From positions 248,001 through 312,000 of the forward strand of contig NZ_JPFV01000015.1 of assembly GCF_000722685.1 (NCBI RefSeq): 64,000 nt of DNA. Direction: 5' to 3'. The notes beneath the pieces are model-generated. The model ran no database searches. It had not been told where the DNA came from and worked only from the letters and a program-made list of their open reading frames with translations. Below, one piece after another: positions 9,977 through 17,906 of this stretch (its first letter is position 1; every line of letters begins with the position of its first letter). A program made the position numbers and the translations under genes. The DNA comes from Streptococcus mitis. Lineage in GTDB: Bacteria > Bacillota > Bacilli > Lactobacillales > Streptococcaceae.

Positions 9977-10004
9977 ATTATACCACTCTAAAAAGAAAAA
10001 TCAA
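9977..10004 (-). promoter_or_regulatory. nrdD promoter
   Basis: On the minus strand, -35 TTGATT (9999-10004), 16 nt, -10 TATAAT (9977-9982), about 38 nt before the nrdD start. The -35 box lies inside the left arm of the NrdR-like inverted repeat, so a bound repressor would block RNA polymerase. Confidence 0.7.
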
Positions 10005-10057
10005 TATCTTGTGGTAAAAATCATAAAGATTTTAAAAATACACAAGATATTGATTTT
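9997..10057. promoter_or_regulatory. pair of NrdR-like boxes upstream of nrdD
   Basis: Two copies of a 17-nt sequence in inverted orientation: AAAATCAATATCTTGTG at 9997-10013 and its exact reverse complement at 10041-10057. The cores (CAATATCTTG) resemble the NrdR box. Their centres are 41 bp apart, about four helical turns, as known for paired NrdR sites. The right arm ends next to the stop codon of the upstream gene, so the fold could also act as an mRNA 3' hairpin. Confidence 0.6.
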
Positions 10058-10058
10058 C

Positions 10059-11612
10059 TTATTTAATTTTATAAACTTTAAACTCTGAGTAATCGGTCTT
10101 TACTTGTTGGTAATTTTCTTTCAAGATTGTTTCTACTTCAGACCAGACTTCCACCTTGTCATTCACCACAATTATCTTGGGTTGTTTTTCTTTCAAGTCA
10201 TTGATCAAGGTAGTTTTGTTTTCTTCTGTACCCGTGTAAAGAAGAGGCGATGGGAACATGGATCCAGCCAAACGCTGGCTTTCCTTATAGATCTGAACAT
10301 GAGAATCCCAGATATAGATTTGGTCCCCCTCACTTGTCTCTTGTTTGACTCTATCTACTACTTGATGTTGTTCTTCATACGAAGCTGGATGCAAGACAAA
10401 ACGAGCTACAAAAGGAACTGCAATTAGATAAACCACTACTAGAATCGGTAGGTAGAGTTTTCCCTTCATAAATTTTTTCCATAAAGTTGGAACTTCCTCT
10501 CTTCTCCGACGACGTGCTATTCTTCCCGAGTATTCCCCACGAATACTGGTTATCAAAAGAAGGAGTAAAAATGGAAGGATTAGAATCCAACGCGAACCGT
10601 GAAGAGGTTCTTGAGAAAAAAGCAACAAGGCTAGTACAAATAAGAAAACAAAGCTAGCTGGTACTGAGATGACATATAATCTAGATGCTTTAGATTGGAA
10701 CAAACCGAGAAAAATAAGAATGAAAGCTCCTAATCCAAAGGTTAATAGACCATAAAATAAAGCATTCTCTACTAACTGGGGATTAGCAAAAATACGCATG
10801 GAAGTAAATGGATACAAAAATCTACTTAAAGCCTCTCCAAAACCTCCTGAAATGATGACATAGTAGCCTAAAGGATAAAATAGGAGAGAGAAACCAAGTG
10901 CTGCCGCAAAAAATTGATAAATCCCATGTATAAAGCGTCCATGTCCAACATTAAAGACAAATAAACCTATCATTACTACTACAGTAAAGAGAAGGCTTGT
11001 AAGGGGCTCTATGAAAAATGATAGAGCTAAGAAAATCCCCAAACGTAGAAATCCCTTGTCATGGTTAGGATTTGATAGATAACGCGCTACTAAAGAAAAG
11101 CCTGCAAATAAGAATGGAAGAGCTAAAATCGTAGCATAGCCTCCTCCAAAACCAAGACCAGATACCAAAAGATAAAATATCGTTAGGAGTTGCTTAGCTT
11201 GATCCCTTTGTCCTGTCAGATAGTCAGTTGCAGAAAAAAGGAAATAACCCCCTCCTAAGAGGGCTAGCCATTCTACCAAGGCAAAAAGAATGCCTCCTTG
11301 GGTAATGTAAAGTAGTAAATAATAAAGAATGCCTTGACTAGCATAATAGCTACTGTAAAGCTGTCCTCCCTGATGCAATGCCCAGCCTATATACAGGTCC
11401 TGAGCCTGAGAGGGACTTACCATATCTAAAAGTAAAGGAAGTACCACAGAAAAAATCGTCGCAATCGTACTTCCAATGATAAGGCTGAAAAACGGGAAAG
11501 CTAGGCGCTCTTCTTTTTCCAGGTTCGATTCAAGGTTCCTATCCAGTCTATTTTCAATTTCATTACTCTGTATCGTTTCGGATACTTCTTCGATTCTGCC
11601 ATATACAGCCAT
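10059..11612 (-). CDS. ccs1: polytopic membrane protein, probable competence-induced protein Ccs1
   Basis: About 517 aa. Residues 40-390 hold about ten hydrophobic helices (for example LTIFYLLVSGLGFGGGYATIL), followed by a basic RRRRR stretch and a C-terminal soluble domain of about 100 aa (DQIYIWDSHVQIYKESQRLA). The architecture is like membrane glycosyltransferases of the mannosyltransferase/PMT type, but no catalytic motif is certain. I chose the ATG at 11612 because AGGAG lies 7 nt upstream. It follows a 47-aa gene behind a combox. The name rests on remembered pneumococcal order (SP_0201) and is less sure than the ORF. Confidence 0.75.
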   Translation of the reverse strand: MAVYGRIEEVSETIQSNEIENRLDRNLESNLEKEERLAFPFFSLIIGSTIATIFSVVLPLLLDMVSPSQAQDLYIGWALHQGGQLYSSYYASQGILYYLLLYITQGGILFALVEWLALLGGGYFLFSATDYLTGQRDQAKQLLTIFYLLVSGLGFGGGYATILALPFLFAGFSLVARYLSNPNHDKGFLRLGIFLALSFFIEPLTSLLFTVVVMIGLFVFNVGHGRFIHGIYQFFAAALGFSLLFYPLGYYVIISGGFGEALSRFLYPFTSMRIFANPQLVENALFYGLLTFGLGAFILIFLGLFQSKASRLYVISVPASFVFLFVLALLLFSQEPLHGSRWILILPFLLLLLITSIRGEYSGRIARRRRREEVPTLWKKFMKGKLYLPILVVVYLIAVPFVARFVLHPASYEEQHQVVDRVKQETSEGDQIYIWDSHVQIYKESQRLAGSMFPSPLLYTGTEENKTTLINDLKEKQPKIIVVNDKVEVWSEVETILKENYQQVKTDYSEFKVYKIK

Positions 11613-11648
11613 GTCGTTTCTCCTATTCAATTTATCTGTCTTAGTATA

Positions 11649-11792
11649 TCAAAAAGACCTAGAATTGTCAGCTTGCGATGGCTGTTTGAGTGATTTTTTA
11701 CATAGTTTCACAAAGGTTTCAATTTCTCGAAATCGATGTAAATGTGTCTGTTTAAATATCATGATATAATCCAATTCTTTCTGAGTTAGCAT
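11649..11792 (-). CDS. ccs4: 47-aa protein, probable competence-induced Ccs4
   Basis: Short ORF starting MLTQKELDYIMIFKQTHLHR with a strong AGGAGGAAAG ribosome binding site. It is predicted helical and basic (KLCKKSLKQP) with no signal peptide. It begins about 20 nt after a perfect sigma-X box and is followed by the large membrane protein gene. The symbol is assigned from position in the pneumococcal late-competence cluster (SP_0200) and is tentative. Confidence 0.6.
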   Translation of the reverse strand: MLTQKELDYIMIFKQTHLHRFREIETFVKLCKKSLKQPSQADNSRSF

Positions 11793-11811
11793 CTTTCCTC
11801 CTACATCTTCT

Positions 11812-11819
11812 TATTCGTA
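11812..11819 (-). promoter_or_regulatory. combox (sigma-X / ComX promoter)
   Basis: Minus-strand TACGAATA, an exact match to the late-competence cin-box, with the usual T-rich tract upstream (TATTTTTCTTGCCTTTT). It points at the 47-aa gene and the membrane protein gene. The box is only about 20 nt from the start codon, so the leader would be very short. Confidence 0.8.
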
Positions 11820-11828
11820 AAAGGCAAG

Positions 11829-11860
11829 AAAAATAGGACTGGTTTGTGTCCTAAGTCCTA
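11829..11860 (-). terminator. terminator of cls
   Basis: 7-bp stem TAGGACT/AGTCCTA with a 13-nt loop, then T5 on the minus strand, starting 7 nt after the cls stop codon. Its T tract merges with the T-rich part of the combox promoter that follows, so one transcription unit ends where the next begins. Confidence 0.6.
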
Positions 11861-11866
11861 GATTTC

Positions 11867-13399
11867 TTATAAGATTGGGGCAAATAACTGGGCAATTTCC
11901 TTAATCAATTTTTGATACCAGCTATTTTTTATCGTATGAGCAAAAATTTCTTGCGATACTGAAAAAATCTCCTCAAAATCTTTTTGAATCTCTGTGATTG
12001 ATTTCGTTTTATATAGCAAAACTGCATTTTCATAGTGGTGAAGTAAACTTCTGTAATCTAAGTTAATGGTTCCAACTGCAGCAAAGTCCTTATCCACTAA
12101 GATTTGTTTACTGTGGATGAAGCCTGGACTATACTCAAAAATTCTTACTCCTGCCGATAATAAATCCGAATAAGCTCCTCTTGTAATGAGTTGGATTAAT
12201 TTTTTATCTGGAATGAAAGGTGTTACAATGCGGATATCAACACCCCTCATAGCTGCATTTTTAATACTCTCTGTTAAGTCATAGTCAATAATCAAATAGG
12301 GCGTTGTAATATAGACTGAATCAGTGGCCTGATTAATCAAACTTTGATAGACTTTTTTCCCTACCTGGGTACGGAAGATGGGCTTGGGTCCACTACCGTA
12401 AGGAATGCAGAGCCCTTGGCCAGAACAAGGCTGATTTTCCAAGTGATACTGGTCAAAATCGCTGATTTCCCCACGATTGATGTACCAAGTCATCAAAAAG
12501 AGACGGGTTAGAGCCTTGACACCAGGGCCATCTAAGCGAATCCCACTATCCTTCCAATAACCAAAGCGTTCTACATGATTGATGTACTCATCGGCTAAGT
12601 TAATCCCTCCTGTATAGGCTACCTGACCATCTATGACAAGGATTTTACGATGGTCCCGATTATTATAAGCTACTGTCAAACGAGGAATCACCTTATTAAA
12701 CTTATGGACCTCAATTCCTCGACTACGAAGCTGAATAGTATAGTCTCCAGGTAAAGTCGCCATACAACCGATATCATCATAGAGCATCTTGACCTCGACA
12801 CCCTGAGCTGCCTTTTGCTCTAGTATATCTAGTATACTATTCCACATCAGACCTTCTTCAACAATATAATACTCTAAAAAGATAAACTTTTCAGCTTTCT
12901 TGAGATCTTCCAGCATATGTTGCCACATGCTTTCACCTGAAGAAAAGAATTGTGAGTCGGTTCGATCATACACATCAGCATTGCTATCCATACTCAACAA
13001 AGATTTGATAACTCCGTAAGCTGCCTTATCATCTTCCTTCAATTTCTGGCGGAGTGCTTTACTGTTATCCTCCCGAAAATGCATGGAACCAAGTCTGTCC
13101 AACTGCTTGATTTCTTTTTTGGACAATCGCCTTTCACCAAACATCAGATAGAGCAGGGGGCCAATGACAGGAACAAAAGTCACCACTAGCCACATTACTT
13201 TGCTTTCAGGCGCCATGGAGCGATTAACAATTGCGACAATAGTTGCCATACTCATAAAGATCAAGACAATAATCCATAAAATAGGGGCCATGCGCCCTAA
13301 ATAAAGAAAGAGACCAAAAACAAGAGAAAGTTCAAGTAGCATAATCGAAAGACTAAAGCCATACTTGGACATCAACAATTGGAATTTCCTATATTTCAT
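11867..13399 (-). CDS. cls: cardiolipin synthase
   Basis: 510 aa. Two N-terminal membrane helices (residues about 12-60), then two phospholipase D domains, each with an HKD motif: HRKILVIDGQVAYTGGINLAD (about residue 240) and HSKQILVDKDFAAVGTINLDYRS (about residue 425). It joins two phosphatidylglycerol molecules to make cardiolipin. AAGGAGGGGAT precedes the ATG. In pneumococcus the gene sits in the competence-induced cluster, but a combox of its own was not seen here. Confidence 0.95.
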   Translation of the reverse strand: MKYRKFQLLMSKYGFSLSIMLLELSLVFGLFLYLGRMAPILWIIVLIFMSMATIVAIVNRSMAPESKVMWLVVTFVPVIGPLLYLMFGERRLSKKEIKQLDRLGSMHFREDNSKALRQKLKEDDKAAYGVIKSLLSMDSNADVYDRTDSQFFSSGESMWQHMLEDLKKAEKFIFLEYYIVEEGLMWNSILDILEQKAAQGVEVKMLYDDIGCMATLPGDYTIQLRSRGIEVHKFNKVIPRLTVAYNNRDHRKILVIDGQVAYTGGINLADEYINHVERFGYWKDSGIRLDGPGVKALTRLFLMTWYINRGEISDFDQYHLENQPCSGQGLCIPYGSGPKPIFRTQVGKKVYQSLINQATDSVYITTPYLIIDYDLTESIKNAAMRGVDIRIVTPFIPDKKLIQLITRGAYSDLLSAGVRIFEYSPGFIHSKQILVDKDFAAVGTINLDYRSLLHHYENAVLLYKTKSITEIQKDFEEIFSVSQEIFAHTIKNSWYQKLIKEIAQLFAPIL

Positions 13400-13500
13400 A
13401 TCCCCTCCTTGATATTTTGAATGCTAAAAACAGGTAATTGATACTAGTATAACTCAGGTATTCGACAGAAGGCAAGTATTTATGATCATTTTTCTGACTA

Positions 13501-13530
13501 AAAGCAAAAGAGACCGAAAAATCCGGTCTC
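13501..13530 (-). terminator. terminator of the lipoprotein gene
   Basis: Minus-strand stem GAGACCG/CGGTCTC with a 7-nt loop followed by TTTTGCTTTT, 9 nt after the stop codon at 13539. Confidence 0.85.
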
Positions 13531-13538
13531 CTCCTAGT

Positions 13539-14003
13539 CTATTTTGATAAAACGATTTGATCCGATGGGTCTCTATCCATATCATCTACAACGATTTGAT
13601 TACCGTTTACAGTGTAAATTTTAGCATCATCGCCAATAATCATGCGTTGATTTGTTGCATCAAATGTAACCTGTTTGACTTTCTGATCCCCGTCAGATTC
13701 GAGCTCAGTCCATGTACCAGTAGTTCCAGTTACCACTAAAGTGATACGGTCTCCGTCATCCTGACCAGTATAAGTTCCATCAATATTAGTCGGTTGGGCT
13801 GTAACTGTATTTTGTGAAGAACTTGTTGCTGCCTGGTTGCTATTTTCTGTTGAAGATGAATCAGCAGGTTGCGATTGCTGAGTTTGTTGTGTTTGCTGTT
13901 GAGCTGCTGGTTGTTGAACCTGTTGAGCTCTCTGTGAACAAGCTACTAAGAGACTAAGACTTGCTAGAGAAGCAAGAGAAAGTGTGAATGTTTTTAATTT
14001 CAT
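13539..14003 (-). CDS. small secreted lipoprotein with Gln/Ser-rich linker
   Basis: 154 aa. A lipoprotein signal peptide ends in the lipobox LLVAC with Cys22. A low-complexity Gln/Ser/Thr linker (about residues 24-70) follows, then a C-terminal beta-rich domain of about 80 aa (GTYTGQDDGDRITLVVTGTT). I place the start at 14003, with GGAAG upstream. It belongs to a streptococcal family of small lipoproteins of unknown role. It lies between folC and cls in the same direction and has its own terminator. Confidence 0.85.
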   Translation of the reverse strand: MKLKTFTLSLASLASLSLLVACSQRAQQVQQPAAQQQTQQTQQSQPADSSSTENSNQAATSSSQNTVTAQPTNIDGTYTGQDDGDRITLVVTGTTGTWTELESDGDQKVKQVTFDATNQRMIIGDDAKIYTVNGNQIVVDDMDRDPSDQIVLSK

Positions 14004-14087
14004 GATGAACTTCCTTTCTTCTACCAATTTAGAGCAATTTTCTTCTAACTGGCAGTTCCCCTAGTATAACAAGTTCAAAAAAGGAGG

Positions 14088-15338
14088 TCAATTTATCTGC
14101 TCATGCTCCTGTAGGTGACTCCGTACTTCTGATATAAAATAGAGAGACCCTGTAATGAACAACAAGTCCTGCGCGTCTGCCCTTGCTTCAAAACTGCTAA
14201 TAAATTCTCGGTAAGAAAAAATCACATCGTAACCTATTACATCTGTCTCCTCAAGAGCCCCTTGATAGTCAAAGCCGGTCACCTTGAGTTCCACCTGAGG
14301 TAAATTTTCAGTCAGATAGCCCAACATTCCTTGATAATCCTTGCGTTTCAAGGCTCCAAAGAGGATTTGAGGACGATAGTCTTCCTGCTCTTTTTCTTTG
14401 ATAAACTCAACCAAGCGAGTCAAGGCAGGGAGGTTATGAGCACCATCCAAGTAAATCTGCGGACGAATACGCTCCAAACGGCCAGCCCAATGGGTCTTCT
14501 CCAATGCCTGCCTTATAGCCTGCCCATCAACAATATCCTTCCCTTCTCTCATAAAGAGAAGAAATGCTTGTAGCGCCAAGGCCGCATTTTCCTGCTGATA
14601 GGCTCCTTCCAATCCTATTTTCAGATGTGGAAAATTCCCCAAAGAACTTGAAAAATCACCCTTTAGCATTGAAAAATCTTGACCTGCCTGATAAAGGTCA
14701 ACAGCTAAAGATTCAGCTTTTTTCTGACAGACAAGCCTAGCTTCTGGAGGCAATTTCGCAATCACTGCCTTCTTACCAGCCTTAAAAATACCGGCTTTCT
14801 GCTCTGCGATTGCTTTTAGACTATCGCCCAGAGTCTCCTGATGGTCAAGTCCGATGGAAGTGATGACAGCGATCTCTCCAGTTACCACATTAGTCGTATC
14901 AAATAAGCCACCAATTCCCACTTCTAATAAAACCAAATCCACCTCTTGCTCCCTAAAATAAAGAAAAGCAATCAAGGTCAGCAATTCAAAAAAGGACAAC
15001 TGATCATGGGTTTGCAGAAGCGTTTTTTCCATCTCCTTGACCTGATCAACCAAACGGATGAAGTCTGCATCAGCTATTGGTTGCCCGTTAATGCAGATTC
15101 GATCATTGATAGAGACGATATGAGGGGAGGTAAAGGTCGCAACTTTTTTGCCATGCCCCATAAATAACTCCCTCATAAAAGCAATGGTAGATCCTTTTCC
15201 ATTAGTTCCTGTTACGTGGATAATAGGGTAAGACTGCTCAGGATTTCCTAACAAATCCACCGCTTGCTGCATTCGGCCCAAACCTGATCGAAAATTCAAA
15301 CCAATCCGACTATGGAGCCATTCTTCGACTTCAAACAT
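14088..15338 (-). CDS. folC: dihydrofolate / folylpolyglutamate synthase
   Basis: 416 aa, a Mur-ligase-like ATP enzyme. The P-loop is seen as HVTGTNGKGST (about residues 40-50), with SPHIVSINDRI and the VLLEVGIGGLFDTTNVV motif after it. It adds glutamate to dihydropteroate and/or folates. I prefer the second ATG at 15338, 6 nt after AAGGAG; the first ATG directly touches the ribosome binding site. In pneumococcus this gene is reported competence-induced together with cls; no combox is visible here. Confidence 0.94.
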   Translation of the reverse strand: MFEVEEWLHSRIGLNFRSGLGRMQQAVDLLGNPEQSYPIIHVTGTNGKGSTIAFMRELFMGHGKKVATFTSPHIVSINDRICINGQPIADADFIRLVDQVKEMEKTLLQTHDQLSFFELLTLIAFLYFREQEVDLVLLEVGIGGLFDTTNVVTGEIAVITSIGLDHQETLGDSLKAIAEQKAGIFKAGKKAVIAKLPPEARLVCQKKAESLAVDLYQAGQDFSMLKGDFSSSLGNFPHLKIGLEGAYQQENAALALQAFLLFMREGKDIVDGQAIRQALEKTHWAGRLERIRPQIYLDGAHNLPALTRLVEFIKEKEQEDYRPQILFGALKRKDYQGMLGYLTENLPQVELKVTGFDYQGALEETDVIGYDVIFSYREFISSFEARADAQDLLFITGSLYFISEVRSHLQEHEQIN

Positions 15339-15393
15339 ATACATCTCCTTGATAAAAGTCTAATCAATTACCGCATCAAAGTATGATGACTAA

Positions 15394-15427
15394 CAAAAAA
15401 CGAGGTCAGGATTTTCGTCCCGACCTC
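15394..15427 (-). terminator. terminator ending the ireB-ruvX-DUF1292 unit
   Basis: Minus-strand stem GAGGTCGGGA/TCCTGACCTC (one mismatch) with a short loop, followed by GTTTTTTG. It lies about 220 nt after the stop codon of the DUF1292 gene; the hairpin array is in between. Confidence 0.85.
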
Positions 15428-15468
15428 TTACCTGGTTAGCTAATAACTAGCTACTATAAATATTAACG

Positions 15469-15652
15469 TGGGGTAAAACATCCACTGGATATACCTACGT
15501 TTCTATTTTCTAGCGCAGGGCTAAACACGTCCCCCGGACTTACCAGTTCTCTCTTATTTTAAGGAACTGGGCTAAAAACGTCCCTCGGACGTTCCAACTC
15601 TTCCAATTTCTAGGAGTTGGGGTAAAAATATCCCCCGGATATTTTTACTCCT
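15469..15652 (-). repeat. array of alternating hairpins with about 50-bp period
   Basis: Four degenerate copies of a unit beginning GGG(G/C)TAAA start near 15471, 15518, 15569 and 15619. Each holds a stem closed by a CCC-like triplet: ATCC-act-GGAT (15480-15490), GTCC-ccc-GGAC (15529-15539), AACGTCC-ctc-GGACGTT (15577-15593), and a 15-bp stem around CCC (15619-15651). Between them lie stems with larger loops: CCAGTTC/GAACTGG (15543-15570) and CCAACTC/GAGTTGG (15594-15620). The last unit overlaps the end of the DUF1292 gene. No ORF is credible here. Confidence 0.7.
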
Positions 15653-15950
15653 CCATAAAACTATTGAAGACTTCCTCAATCATGTTCCATTCGTCTTCTG
15701 AGTCTTCTGGGATTGGTTGCAATTCGCCTTCTGTTCCATCTTCGTTTTCGATGAATGAGTAAGCTTGGATTTCAACTTGTCCGTCTTCGTCTTCTTCTGC
15801 GTTAACTGGTACTAGAAGAACATAGTTTTTACCAAATTCTTCTTTTCCGTCAATGGTCAAAAGGATTTCAAACAAGGTTTCGTTTCCTTGCTCATCTACT
15901 AGTGTAATTAATTCACGTTCTTCGTGGTCGTGGTTATGATCGTGTGACAT
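15645..15950 (-). CDS. DUF1292 (YrzB-type) acidic protein
   Basis: 101 aa, very acidic. It starts [20 protein letters not shown]; the HDHNHDH stretch could bind metal. The DUF1292 pattern is visible in [20 protein letters not shown] and YVLLVPV. Genes of this family usually follow ruvX (yqgF) and ireB (yrzL), as here, with 15 nt between them. Function unknown. The last codons lie in the hairpin array. Confidence 0.9.
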   Translation of the reverse strand: MSHDHNHDHEERELITLVDEQGNETLFEILLTIDGKEEFGKNYVLLVPVNAEEDEDGQVEIQAYSFIENEDGTEGELQPIPEDSEDEWNMIEEVFNSFMEE

Positions 15951-15965
15951 AGCCTCTCCTTTATA

Positions 15966-16385
15966 TTAAAATTTTCTATCTAAATAATTTTGTAAAATCA
16001 GCTGAGCTGCTAACTTATCAATGACTTTCTTACGCTTGTTGCGACTGATATCTGCTTGTTCAATCAACATGCGCTCTGCGGCAACTGTTGTCAAGCGTTC
16101 ATCCTGATAATCTACTGGTAAACCAAAAAGCTCTTCTAGCTTTGCTCCGTATGCTTGACTAGCTTCCACGCGCGGTCCGCTTGTATTGTTCATGTTTTTA
16201 GGCAAGCCCACTACAAATCGTTCCACCTTGTAAGTATCAACCAACTCCTTAACGCGGTCAAAACCAAATTGACCTTGCTCCTCATTGATTTGGATGATTT
16301 CAAGTCCTTGAGCTGTAAAACCAAGCGGATCGCTAATGGCCACCCCTACCGTTTTTGAACCGACGTCCAATCCCATAATTCTCAT
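15966..16385 (-). CDS. ruvX: putative pre-16S rRNA nuclease / Holliday junction resolvase-like RuvX
   Basis: 139 aa, YqgF family with an RNase H-like fold. The N-terminal [16 protein letters not shown] motif holds the first catalytic Asp, then [15 protein letters not shown] and [13 protein letters not shown]. It matures the 5' end of 16S rRNA in E. coli and was first annotated as a Holliday resolvase. It lies 3 nt after ireB and 15 nt before the DUF1292 gene, in one operon. Confidence 0.93.
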   Translation of the reverse strand: MRIMGLDVGSKTVGVAISDPLGFTAQGLEIIQINEEQGQFGFDRVKELVDTYKVERFVVGLPKNMNNTSGPRVEASQAYGAKLEELFGLPVDYQDERLTTVAAERMLIEQADISRNKRKKVIDKLAAQLILQNYLDRKF

Positions 16386-16388
16386 AGG

Positions 16389-16655
16389 TTATAGATCGAC
16401 TCCTTGTCCTTTAAGGTAGTAGCGGACCAATTCTTCAACGATTTCATCGCGCTCATATTTACGGATTTGATTTCGTGCATTATTATAACGAGGAACGTAG
16501 GCAGGGTCTCCACTCAATACGTAACCTACGATTTGGTTGATTGGGTTGTAGCCCTTATCGTTCAACGAAGCATAAACATCAGTCAGAGTTTCGCTAATTT
16601 CTTTTTTATTGGAATCGTCCAATTTAAAACGTACTGTTTCTTCAGTAAATCCCAT
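16389..16655 (-). CDS. ireB: IreB family regulatory phosphoprotein
   Basis: 88 aa (former DUF965). It starts [20 protein letters not shown] and has the conserved [30 protein letters not shown]. In Enterococcus IreB is phosphorylated by the Ser/Thr kinase IreK and affects cephalosporin tolerance; the two N-terminal Thr positions are not both obvious here. First gene of the ireB-ruvX-DUF1292 operon. Confidence 0.92.
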
Positions 16656-16685
16656 TCTAACACCCTCTTTCCTTAGAATAGTACC

Positions 16686-16694
16686 ATTATAGCA
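16686..16694 (-). promoter_or_regulatory. extended -10 promoter of the ireB operon
   Basis: Minus strand TGC-TATAAT (TATAAT at 16686-16691), about 30 nt before the ireB start. No clear -35 box, as is common with an extended -10. Confidence 0.6.
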
Positions 16695-16741
16695 TAATTC
16701 CTTACCTTCTACAATTCAGGCAGTCTATTTATTTGGATTTT

Positions 16742-17311
16742 CTATTGTTCTGTCGCGCCATTTGCCAATCTATCTGAAATATATTTGCTTGGTTCATTCT
16801 TCAAGAGATTTTCTAAACCAATGTTCTTCAGATACTCAGTCTGAGAAGCCTTCTTGACATCCAAAACTTGAAAATCATAACTGGTCGTTGTTTGAAGTTC
16901 TGTTGCACTTAATAATTTGGTTTCAAGCTTAAAGCCTGCCAATTTACGAGCTTCTATGATGGATTCATCTTTCTCTTCCGCCTCGAGAAGAGCTTTTTGA
17001 GTTTCTTCCACTCCATGTTGGTCAATATAAGTCTTCAGCTCATCTGAGACTGGACGCTTTTGTTGAATAGTTAGGCTCAAAAAAGTTTTGTCTTTATAAG
17101 TAATGGTTTGGGTTTGCTGGCTACCATCATCTGACTTGGGCAAGACCAAAGTCTTAGTTACAACTGTATTCTTCTCAGCATTTTCAATAATTGGCAATGC
17201 TGACTGAATAGTATCCTTTTCTGTTTTTGTAGCTGTTGCAGTTTCTTTTTTCTGCCCACAACCAGCCAGGACAAAAAGGAAAGCTAGACTAACAAGAACA
17301 ATTTTTTTCAT
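16742..17311 (-). CDS. putative lipoprotein, YehR/DUF1307-like
   Basis: 189 aa. The signal peptide ends in the lipobox VLAGC (Cys18). The mature part has a TQTITYKDKTFLSLTIQQKR segment of the kind seen in DUF1307/YehR lipoproteins, a long charged helix (EETQKALLEAEEKDESIIEA) and a C-terminal helix. It is a surface-anchored protein of unknown function. It lies between spx and ireB with a weak hairpin upstream; it may be a single-gene unit. Confidence 0.8.
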   Translation of the reverse strand: MKKIVLVSLAFLFVLAGCGQKKETATATKTEKDTIQSALPIIENAEKNTVVTKTLVLPKSDDGSQQTQTITYKDKTFLSLTIQQKRPVSDELKTYIDQHGVEETQKALLEAEEKDESIIEARKLAGFKLETKLLSATELQTTTSYDFQVLDVKKASQTEYLKNIGLENLLKNEPSKYISDRLANGATEQ

Positions 17312-17376
17312 TTCTCTCTTCTTTCTTTTTCAAATTAAAACAGAACAAGACTGAGAATTGCTCCCAGCCTTGATGT

Positions 17377-17775
17377 TTATAGAGCTGCACGCAAACGTGC
17401 TTCTGCATTTTCTACATTACGGACAGAGCGTGGTAGGAAGGCACGAATATCGTCTTCCTTGTAGCCAACTTGCAGGCGTTTTTCATCTACAAGGATTGGG
17501 CTCTTTAAAATTCTCGGTGTTTCCATAATCAGATTGAGAACTTCATTGACACTCAAATCTTCAATATCCACTCCAAGGGCTTTGGCATAGCGATTTTTAG
17601 ATGAGACGATGCTGGCTATTCCGTTATCTGTTTTGGTCAGAATATCCAGTAATTCTTCTCTCGTAATTCCTTCTTTACCAAGGTTTTGTTCTTTATAACT
17701 TAACTGGTGGGCATTGAGCCAGGTTTTTGCTTTTTTACAGCTAGTACAACTTGAGACTGTATAAATTTTAATCAT
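17377..17775 (-). CDS. spx: Spx/ArsC family transcriptional regulator
   Basis: 132 aa. The N-terminal redox motif CTSCKKA has the CxxC of Spx (Cys10, Cys13), and the ArsC-like fold continues with RILKSPILVDEKRLQVGY. Spx binds the alpha C-terminal domain of RNA polymerase and reprograms transcription under thiol stress. Streptococci carry two paralogues; I cannot tell SpxA1 from SpxA2 here. It has its own extended -10 promoter. Confidence 0.9.
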   Translation of the reverse strand: MIKIYTVSSCTSCKKAKTWLNAHQLSYKEQNLGKEGITREELLDILTKTDNGIASIVSSKNRYAKALGVDIEDLSVNEVLNLIMETPRILKSPILVDEKRLQVGYKEDDIRAFLPRSVRNVENAEARLRAAL

Positions 17776-17816
17776 GTACCTACCCCTTTCGCTACATGTT
17801 ACTATCAGTTTAGTCT

Positions 17817-17825
17817 ATTATACCA
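17817..17825 (-). promoter_or_regulatory. extended -10 promoter of spx
   Basis: Minus strand TGG-TATAAT with TATAAT at 17817-17822, about 42 nt before the spx ATG. Confidence 0.6.
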
Positions 17826-17906
17826 TAAAAAACATCCGACTTGCGACCTATTTTTAAATTTTTTTGACTTTTTCCGTCATTTTCGTACTTTTTTCTTGAC
17901 AAATAA

